The notes under the pieces: generated by a model
Seen by the model: only the letters and a program-made list of their open reading frames with translations
Database searches by the model: none
What the model was told of the DNA's origin: nothing
Translations under genes and position numbers: made by a program
Origin: Rhodoferax sp. OV413
GTDB taxonomy: Bacteria; Pseudomonadota; Gammaproteobacteria; Pseudomonadales; Pseudohongiellaceae
DNA: 51,392 nt
Reading direction: 5' to 3'
NCBI GenBank assembly: GCA_943330915.2
Contig: CALQJO020000017.1
Span: 1 to 51,392 of the forward strand
In this document: positions 45,742 to 51,392 of the stretch, in pieces
Layout of the letters: every line of letters starts with the position of its first letter
Position numbering within the stretch: the first letter of the stretch is position 1

Positions 45742-46042
45742 AAGGTTGCCCAAAAATAGAGAATAGATCTAATAAATTAGCTTAAAGTAGTGCCAACGTC
45801 TATTAATATGAGTTTTATTCGAAAAAACGGGGTGGATTCACTCGTGCTGTAAGGCTAATCTAAGCAGCATCCGGAACAGGCTCCACTTGCAGATTACCCT
45901 TTGCTTCAGGCGCCGGGCTTGATGAGTAACTAAAGGCAGATTTCTAACCCCGAAATCCTGCTGTTTTGTTCTCCTCCTGAATTCATAAAATTCAGTTTGC
46001 CAGCTGGGTAGTGTTTTATCTAATTAAGAAAAGGAAAGGCAA
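45742..46042. promoter_or_regulatory. Divergent regulatory region between Lrp-type gene and leuA
   Basis: This 300-base region holds the promoters of both genes, though no clear consensus pair was picked out. A perfect 7-bp hairpin (CTGAATT / AATTCAG, 45977-45995) with a short loop lies about 48 bases before leuA. No leader peptide with consecutive leucine codons and an acceptable start was found, so classical leu attenuation is not supported. Confidence 0.45.
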
Positions 46043-47725
46043 ATGTCAGTGCAGAACCGTTTTGATCATAAAAAGTATGTAGCTTTCCCGCCTGTTGGAT
46101 TAAAGGATAGAACCTGGCCGGATCAGCTCATCTCAGGTGCGCCGCGCTGGTGCAGCGTTGATCTGCGGGATGGCAATCAGGCGCTGATTGAACCGATGTC
46201 AGTCAATCAAAAAAAGCAGATGTTTGATCTGCTTCTGGAAGTAGGCTTCAAAGAAATCGAGGTGGGTTTTCCTTCAGCATCTCAGCCTGATTTTGACTTT
46301 GTGCGGTATCTTGTTGAAGAAAATCGTATTCCTGATGACGTAACCGTGCAGGTGTTGACACAGGCGCGGCCTGAATTGATTGCGCGTACCTATGAGTCCT
46401 TGAAAGGTGTCAAGCGCGCGATTGTGCATGTCTACAATTCAACATCGGTTGTACAGCGTCAGAAAGTGTTCAAAACCAGTAAACAGGGGATTATTGATAT
46501 CGCTGTCGCCGGTGCGCGCGATGTGAAAAAGTTTGCTGAGAAGTACCCGGAAACAGACTGGACTTTCCAATACTCACCAGAAAGTTTTACCGGGACTGAA
46601 ATTGATTATGCGGTCGAAGTTTGTAACGCAGTGATCAATGTGTGGCAACCAACTCCTGCAAAAAAATGCATTATCAATCTGCCTGCAACGGTTGAAATGT
46701 CGACACCCAATGTCTTTGCCGATCAGGTTGAATTTTTCTGCCGGCACGTCAACAGCCGCGATTCGGTGGTGGTGAGTTTACATACTCATAATGACCGTGG
46801 CTGTGCGGTCGCGGCGGCAGAGTTGGCCGTGATGGCTGGGGCAGACCGTGTTGAAGGGACGTTGCTTGGTAACGGAGAGCGCACTGGCAATATGGATATC
46901 ATTACCATGGCCATGAATTTGTACAGTCAGGGCATAGACCCGATGCTCGACTTCAGCGATATGGACAAAATCTGTTCAGTTAGCAAAGCTTGCACACAGA
47001 TTGATGTTCATCCCCGACAACCGTATGCGGGAGATCTTGTTTTTACAGCATTTTCGGGCAGTCATCAGGATGCTATCAAAAAATGTCTCGATCTCTATGA
47101 GGAAGGTTCGACCTGGGAAATCGCTTACTTGCCGATTGATCCGCGCGATCTCGGCCGTACTTATCAGGATGTGATCAGAGTCAACAGTCAATCTGGTAAA
47201 GGTGGTGTGGCTTATGTTCTGCAAAGCAAATTTGGTTTTAATTTGCCACGATGGCTGCAGATTGAATTCAGCCGTGTTGTGCAGAAAGAAGCTGAAGACA
47301 CCGGTCAGGAGATCTCACCCGATAAAATCTGGTCATTGTTCCAGTCCACATTTCTGGCAGCACAGCAATCTGTAAAACTTGAGACGTTTACCTTTGAAAA
47401 GTCAGGCGAAGGAGAGCGATTTAAAGCGACGCTCGATTGTTTCGGCCAAAAGCTTGCTATAAACGGTCAGGGAGATGGCGTTATGGACGCTTTTGTTGAG
47501 GCGATAAAAAAAGCCACGCACATAGAATTTGAAATCATGGAGTATGGTGAGCACGCGTTAAGTCAGGGCGCTGACGCGGATGCTGTGACTTATATCCAAC
47601 TGAAGAGCGGGATGCAGCGCTATACCGGCGTCGCAATCAGCCGCGACATTGTTTCCTCATCCCTCAACGCACTGCTTCGCGCCGCCGCGCAGTTGATCTC
47701 CGAAGCCCAACAAAAGACCACCTGA
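46043..47725 (+). CDS. leuA: 2-Isopropylmalate synthase (long form)
   Basis: This enzyme condenses acetyl-CoA with 2-oxoisovalerate, the first committed step of leucine synthesis. The 560-residue product is of the long TIGR00970 type also found in pseudomonads and fungi. It shows WCSVDLRDGNQAL with metal-binding Asp, VSLHTHNDRGCAVA with the two His metal ligands, GTLLGNGERTGN, and a C-terminal LeuA allosteric domain (about 430-555) that binds leucine for feedback inhibition. A purine-rich AAGGAAAGG precedes the ATG. leuB, leuC and leuD are not adjacent. Confidence 0.96.
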   Translation: MSVQNRFDHKKYVAFPPVGLKDRTWPDQLISGAPRWCSVDLRDGNQALIEPMSVNQKKQMFDLLLEVGFKEIEVGFPSASQPDFDFVRYLVEENRIPDDVTVQVLTQARPELIARTYESLKGVKRAIVHVYNSTSVVQRQKVFKTSKQGIIDIAVAGARDVKKFAEKYPETDWTFQYSPESFTGTEIDYAVEVCNAVINVWQPTPAKKCIINLPATVEMSTPNVFADQVEFFCRHVNSRDSVVVSLHTHNDRGCAVAAAELAVMAGADRVEGTLLGNGERTGNMDIITMAMNLYSQGIDPMLDFSDMDKICSVSKACTQIDVHPRQPYAGDLVFTAFSGSHQDAIKKCLDLYEEGSTWEIAYLPIDPRDLGRTYQDVIRVNSQSGKGGVAYVLQSKFGFNLPRWLQIEFSRVVQKEAEDTGQEISPDKIWSLFQSTFLAAQQSVKLETFTFEKSGEGERFKATLDCFGQKLAINGQGDGVMDAFVEAIKKATHIEFEIMEYGEHALSQGADADAVTYIQLKSGMQRYTGVAISRDIVSSSLNALLRAAAQLISEAQQKTT

Positions 47726-47759
47726 CTCTGTGCGGAGGTTGAACAATAGCAGGCATTTC

Positions 47760-47832
47760 CGTCCCCAGCGGGAAGAGAGCGAGGCACAATCAGGCGCGTA
47801 GCGCCGTGCCGAGGAACTTCCCGCTGGGGACG
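47760..47832. repeat. Long imperfect hairpin element (REP/MITE-like)
   Basis: A perfect 16-bp inverted repeat (47760-47775 and 47817-47832) encloses further self-complementary segments, GGCAC/GTGCC and GGCGC/GCGCC, so the whole 73 bases can fold into one long hairpin with small bulges. It lies between leuA and the sigma-factor gene. It could serve as a transcript end for leuA, but the absence of a T-run and the nested symmetry suggest a REP-like or small mobile repeat. Confidence 0.7.
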
Positions 47833-47920
47833 GCTACGGCAAGCATTCCTTTCGGTAAACTAAAAGGGCAAACTCACCCAAACTATTCTTGTGTCTGTAT
47901 CGACAAACCCCTCGAGAACC

Positions 47921-48472
47921 ATGGACCAATCCGACAATCAGTTGATTGCTGCCGCGCTTGCCGGGTCTTTACCCGCCTGGGATGCATTGGTGCGTCGTCA
48001 TGAAATGCGTGTATATAACCTCGGATTGCGACTGCTGAATAATCCCGATGATGCATTGGACCTTGTTCAGGATGTGTTTTTGGGAGTCTACCGAAATTTA
48101 TACAGATTTCGGGGAGAGTCACAGTTTAGTACTTGGTTGTTTCGAATTGTACACAACAAAGCAGTGGACTTGATTAGACGAAGACAGGCGGGGCCAGAGA
48201 TTGAAGACTGGTTTGAAGAGGGAACTCCCGAACCTGCAAACAATTTACCGGGCCCCCTTGATTCCTATCTGGAAACTGAAATGAACCAGCGAATCAGTCA
48301 GTTTATGTCGAGACTGCCTCCTGCCCAACGTTTGATTGTGGAGTTAAAAGTGTTTCAGGCACTGACATTTGAAGAGATTGCACCCTTGCAGGATATCCCG
48401 GTGAATACCGCTAAAACCCGGTTTTACACAGCCCTTAAAAACTTGAAAGCCATGATCGAGGCGCAAACATGA
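47921..48472 (+). CDS. ECF-type RNA polymerase sigma factor
   Basis: The 183-residue protein has sigma region 2 (RRHEMRVYNLGLRLL, DALDLVQDVFLGVYRNLYRFRGESQFSTWLFRI) and region 4 (PPAQRLIVELKVFQALTFEEIAPLQDIPVNTAKTRFYTALKNLK) joined by a short linker, and lacks regions 1 and 3. It should direct polymerase to a dedicated set of promoters. It begins at ATG 47921; the GTG at 47891 is an alternative with no better ribosome binding site. The next gene encodes an anti-sigma-like protein with a four-base overlap, the usual arrangement for a regulated ECF factor. Confidence 0.93.
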   Translation: MDQSDNQLIAAALAGSLPAWDALVRRHEMRVYNLGLRLLNNPDDALDLVQDVFLGVYRNLYRFRGESQFSTWLFRIVHNKAVDLIRRRQAGPEIEDWFEEGTPEPANNLPGPLDSYLETEMNQRISQFMSRLPPAQRLIVELKVFQALTFEEIAPLQDIPVNTAKTRFYTALKNLKAMIEAQT

Positions 48473-49113
48473 GCTGCCCACATACACCTGAAATAATTGC
48501 AGATCACTGTGATGCTGATGTTCCTGCTGAAGTTCTTCAGCGGCATCGTGTTCATTTGGATACTTGCTGGGATTGTCGGCAGGAGTTGTTATCCCTGCGC
48601 GGTGTGCCCGGAGAATTATTGCGCTGGCAGTCTATTCCTTTGCCGGACTGGGATCGCTCTGGCATGGTCAAATCAACAAGCAGGAGAAAGACATTGGCCA
48701 GCCGCTCTTACCAGTGGCCAACGATCGGTCAGTGGCTGCCGTTGGTGGCCAGTCTGTTACTGGCTGTTGCGGTGATGACTCAGACCAGATTAACAATAGG
48801 GCCGCAGGGGTGGTCCGTTAGTTTTGGTGTTCAGTCAGCAGTTTTGAGCGCGCAGCAATTAGATGAATATCTGACTGCGCACGCCAACACCAGCCAGACT
48901 GAGACACGGGAATGGGTAGAAGCGGCGTTACAAACGCACGGCCAAACTACAGCGGACAGTATCTATCAGTGGATGACCTATATTGAACAGCAACGCGCTC
49001 TGGATGTGCAGCGTATGGATGCGGGATTCGAACAGTTGATGAATCGTGATTTTCAAACAGTGGACTCTGTCAGGCAGCTTGCCAGTTATGTCCTGTATCA
49101 GGAGGCGCCATGA
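48469..49113 (+). CDS. Membrane anti-sigma factor with ZAS-like motif
   Basis: The N-terminal part has the zinc-binding anti-sigma motif H29-x3-C33-x2-C36, as in zf-HC2 proteins. One transmembrane segment (about residues 88-105, WLPLVASLLLAVAVM) follows, then a roughly 110-residue outside portion rich in Gln and helical. It would hold the ECF sigma factor at the membrane until a periplasmic signal releases it. The start overlaps the sigma gene stop, and its stop overlaps the next start, so all three genes form one coupled operon. Confidence 0.85.
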   Translation: MSCPHTPEIIADHCDADVPAEVLQRHRVHLDTCWDCRQELLSLRGVPGELLRWQSIPLPDWDRSGMVKSTSRRKTLASRSYQWPTIGQWLPLVASLLLAVAVMTQTRLTIGPQGWSVSFGVQSAVLSAQQLDEYLTAHANTSQTETREWVEAALQTHGQTTADSIYQWMTYIEQQRALDVQRMDAGFEQLMNRDFQTVDSVRQLASYVLYQEAP

Positions 49114-50159
49114 GCTATTTCAGTCGACAATGCCTGTTATTGTCGGTTTTTTTAATGTCGGCGTTTGTCGCGTCCGTCAATGCTCAGACTGTTGATGATG
49201 AGATGCAAGTCATGCGGCAGAATATCAATCTGCTGAGTTCAACGCTGGCAGATGGTTTAGGTTTGAATGAGCGCCGTGGTGTTTTCAGTCCAAGGGCTGG
49301 CGATATAAGAGGGCGGTACCTGCAAGGATTTGGGGTGATGCTTGAGGTGAACAGTAACTGGCAACCCTCTGATTTTCCTATCATGGATTCTTTTGGTGGC
49401 TCTCTGGAGCAGCTCAGTAGTCAGTTGGACGGTCTGATCCTGCAAGGAGTTGTTCAACGCCCGGATTTTGAAGCCATGCGCGATCAATTGGCGTTATCCA
49501 TGCGTACGGATGAGGTGGCAGTCTACTATCGTGAAGTGATGCAGCAAATTTCTTCGATACAAGAAATACCAGCGATTGAGCGCGGTCTTGCACTGGCTGT
49601 GAGCTCAGTTCAGACATTGCAATCAATGGGGCAGATAGATGACAGCACAAGCATTGCGATCAGCAAGGAGGTGCAGAGTATCCGGTTGGACCTCGATCAG
49701 CAGTTGCATGCATTGAGTGAGCTCAGAGAGCAGATTCGACATCAGGCGGTGTCTTTTGAAACGTTACCGGATCAGACGACTCAGGAGCGTTGGCTCACAT
49801 TGAGAGAAGAGTTGAGTCTGAGCTTGCAAGCATTGCAATCCAGAATGAATGAGCAGTCCGCACTGTTACAAAATGAACGCGAAAAAGCTGAGCAAATAAA
49901 TCGTGAACGTGCGCAGCGCGCACTAGAAATATTTCAGGGTAGGCTCTTCGAATTGTTGTGTGATTATAGCGCTGGTTTGCGAGGTTTGCCGGCAGATGAG
50001 TCCGTCAACGTAGTTCTGCTGGGGGCGGGAGAAGCCATGGCAGATGCGTCAAGACGCGATATTGTGTTCAACATCGACAGAGAATCGCTGCTTTCATGTC
50101 AACAAGGAAGGTCAACTCCACAACAGTTACAGGTGGCTGCTATTCGTTACCAGTATTAG
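49110..50159 (+). CDS. Exported coiled-coil protein of unknown function in the sigma operon
   Basis: A signal peptide (residues 1-26, ending VNAQ) is followed by a 320-residue, mostly helical mature protein. Residues about 175-280 have heptad-like Leu/Gln patterns consistent with coiled coils (VQSIRLDLDQQLHALSELRE, LREELSLSLQALQSRMNEQ). A short beta-like C-terminal part ends SVNVVLLGAG and DIVFNIDRES. I do not recognise a named family. The four-base overlap with the anti-sigma gene indicates coordinated synthesis, so it may sense the signal, bind the anti-sigma factor's outer domain or be the main target. These roles are inferred from position only. Confidence 0.75.
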   Translation: MSYFSRQCLLLSVFLMSAFVASVNAQTVDDEMQVMRQNINLLSSTLADGLGLNERRGVFSPRAGDIRGRYLQGFGVMLEVNSNWQPSDFPIMDSFGGSLEQLSSQLDGLILQGVVQRPDFEAMRDQLALSMRTDEVAVYYREVMQQISSIQEIPAIERGLALAVSSVQTLQSMGQIDDSTSIAISKEVQSIRLDLDQQLHALSELREQIRHQAVSFETLPDQTTQERWLTLREELSLSLQALQSRMNEQSALLQNEREKAEQINRERAQRALEIFQGRLFELLCDYSAGLRGLPADESVNVVLLGAGEAMADASRRDIVFNIDRESLLSCQQGRSTPQQLQVAAIRYQY

Positions 50160-50382
50160 TCTTGTTTCGCATAGACCAATAATAAGAATTGATTCTGAGC
50201 TTTAGTGTGATGCTAAAGACAAAAGCCGCGCTGTCATGCCTGCGCTTTATCTTATAGACTAATGGTTTGTCGCTGATTTTGATTGATTCTGGATTTGAAT
50301 CATACGGCTGCGATTGAAACTGCGATGATAATAACAAGCCTGGTGCTGAATACTCAGATTCAGATGCAGCAAGGAGATAAAG

Positions 50383-50772
50383 ATGGATTGCCCTAAATGT
50401 AATGCAAAAATGAATGAACGATCAGTGGAAGTACTGCATGGTACAGTGGTGATCGATCAGTGTTCAGGTTGTCAGGGGCTGTGGTTTGACAATGGCGAAG
50501 CTGAGCAGCTTAAAGATTCCTGGATGTCCGATTTTCTGGATGGCGGTGACCCTCGCATAGGAAAGACTTACAATCGTGTACGCGATATCCAGTGTCCCCG
50601 TTGTCAAAAACCAATGCAAAAAGTGAATGATTCCCGTCAGCCACATCTTGAATACGAAGCCTGTGCTGAACACGGCATGTTTATGGATGCGGGCGAGTTT
50701 ACCGATTACAAACACGAAACCTTGATGGATATTTTCAAGGGCCTCGTCGCGTCGTTAAAGCGTCGTCGTTGA
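50383..50772 (+). CDS. TFIIB-type zinc-ribbon protein
   Basis: The 129-residue protein contains two similar units: CPKC (Cys3, Cys6) with CSGCQGLWFDNGE (Cys27, Cys30), and CPRC with CAEHGMFMDAGE. This is the zf-TFIIB domain pattern of small bacterial proteins of unknown function; the second unit has His in place of the last Cys. It probably binds one or two zinc ions in the cytoplasm. A strong AAGGAG site lies seven bases before the ATG. It is separated from the upstream operon by 223 bases with no recognisable feature. Confidence 0.88.
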   Translation: MDCPKCNAKMNERSVEVLHGTVVIDQCSGCQGLWFDNGEAEQLKDSWMSDFLDGGDPRIGKTYNRVRDIQCPRCQKPMQKVNDSRQPHLEYEACAEHGMFMDAGEFTDYKHETLMDIFKGLVASLKRRR

Positions 50773-50789
50773 TACTGCTTCTGATTCGA

Positions 50790-51392
50790 TTACTTGTGTA
50801 CTGAAGCCGCATTTGCTGGTAGTGCAATGTTCCAGCGCGGGTGATACCAGATGGCTCGCTCCGCGCAACCGGCCGGAAGCTGCCTTATCCGACCCAGATC
50901 CATCCAGCTGTTAGAAGGTGTGTGGAAATCTGAACCCACTGATGCCCAGAGTCCTGCCTGTAATGTCTGTTGTGCCAGCGCCGACATTTTTTCCGGGTGC
51001 AGATTTGAGTAACTGACTTCAACAGCATCACCGCCAGCTTCTGCAAATGTCGCCATCAGTCTTTTTAGTCTTGCGCTGTTAAAGTCATATCTGTCTGGGT
51101 GTGCCAGCACGGACAGCCCGCCGGCTTGCCTCACAATACTTGTCGCCTGCTGCAGATCGCACCACGGAATACTGGCTTGAAATTTGCCCTTTTTGCCAAG
51201 GTATTTATTAAAAGCCAGTTGTTTGGAACCAACGTATCCGCCATCAACCAGGAAGGAAGCAATATGGCTTCTTCCAACAGATTCACTTGGCAATTGCTTG
51301 AGATAATCGTGCAGTCCACTAATGCCGGCGCGCTGCATCTGGTCAGCTATATTTTCTGCACGTATTTTTCGCAGGCTCTGCTGATGCCGCAG
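50790..51392 (-). CDS. rnm: RNase AM (YciV/Rnm) PHP-domain protein, 3' part
   Basis: The leftward frame is open to the window edge, giving the last 200 residues. Visible segments are HIASFLVDGGYV, the PHP metal-binding SVLAHPDRYDF, EVSYSNLHPEKM and SVGSDFHTP. These match the C-terminal half of YciV/RNase AM, a 5'-3' exoribonuclease that matures the 5' ends of ribosomal RNAs. The N-terminal part with the first HxH metal motif lies beyond 51392. An internal Met at 51338 is not the start, since the upstream 18 codons are open and family-like. Confidence 0.85.
   Translation of the reverse strand: MRHQQSLRKIRAENIADQMQRAGISGLHDYLKQLPSESVGRSHIASFLVDGGYVGSKQLAFNKYLGKKGKFQASIPWCDLQQATSIVRQAGGLSVLAHPDRYDFNSARLKRLMATFAEAGGDAVEVSYSNLHPEKMSALAQQTLQAGLWASVGSDFHTPSNSWMDLGRIRQLPAGCAERAIWYHPRWNIALPANAASVHK

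Noticed and set aside
45860-46020. Possible leuA attenuator with a leucine-rich leader peptide
   Set aside because: No frame with a start codon, ribosome binding site and clustered leucine codons was found, and the hairpin present is not followed by a T-run.

Overview
The window looks like a chromosomal segment of a free-living, probably marine or aquatic, heterotrophic gammaproteobacterium. This is inferred from the gene content: an Oar-type TonB-dependent receptor, SoxCD-type sulfite dehydrogenase, DUF885 and DUF5916 exported proteins, an EndA-type nuclease, the long fungal/Pseudomonas-type LeuA, YehS, YbcJ and RNase AM. GC content is moderate and no phage, integrase or IS transposase gene is visible. 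The species cannot be fixed from the sequence alone. Many products carry Sec, lipoprotein or Tat export signals, so much of the window concerns the cell envelope and degradation of external substrates.

Layout. 1-5.9 kb: start of a leftward gene (perhaps a bactofilin), proline iminopeptidase, an HI0933-type flavoprotein, a hydrolase fused to a membrane domain, a block of 21-bp repeats plus a MITE-like inverted repeat, and a secreted GH43-like propeller. 5.9-10.7 kb: HAD phosphatase, acyl-CoA thioesterase, subclass B3 metallo-beta-lactamase-fold enzyme, enoyl-CoA hydratase, AhpD-like protein and SRAP/YedK protein. 10.8-16.1 kb: two coupled exported amidohydrolase-family proteins holding three modules, only one with an intact metal site, then a lipoprotein endonuclease I. 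16.1-24.8 kb: Oar-like TonB receptor, a coupled glycosyltransferase/PAP2 phosphatase pair, a secreted PI-PLC-like enzyme and an exported catalase-peroxidase. 24.9-31.4 kb: DUF5916 protein, DUF885 lipoprotein, S4 protein, YehS, LpqC-type esterase and a DUF4345 membrane protein.

31.5-41.1 kb: SoxC/SoxD-like pair, SGNH-like exported protein, tRNA-Leu(CAA) with a strong promoter and a degenerate partial copy beside it, exported M20 amidohydrolase, a two-subunit molybdenum hydroxylase of the isoquinoline oxidoreductase type, an exported dehalogenase-like hydrolase and two small secreted proteins. 41.2-51.4 kb: queA, mdh, a LytS/LytTR two-component pair, an Lrp-type regulator divergent from leuA, a long hairpin element, an ECF sigma / anti-sigma / secreted coiled-coil operon, a zinc-ribbon protein and the 3' part of an RNase AM (YciV) gene.

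No classical defence island, CRISPR array or mobile cluster was found. The most unusual items are the amidohydrolase/pseudo-amidohydrolase operon, the sigma/anti-sigma/coiled-coil operon, the two hairpin or MITE-like intergenic elements, the 21-bp repeat block and the tRNA-Leu fragment. Several start codons were moved to the position supported by a Shine-Dalgarno sequence or signal peptide; the reasons are in each entry.
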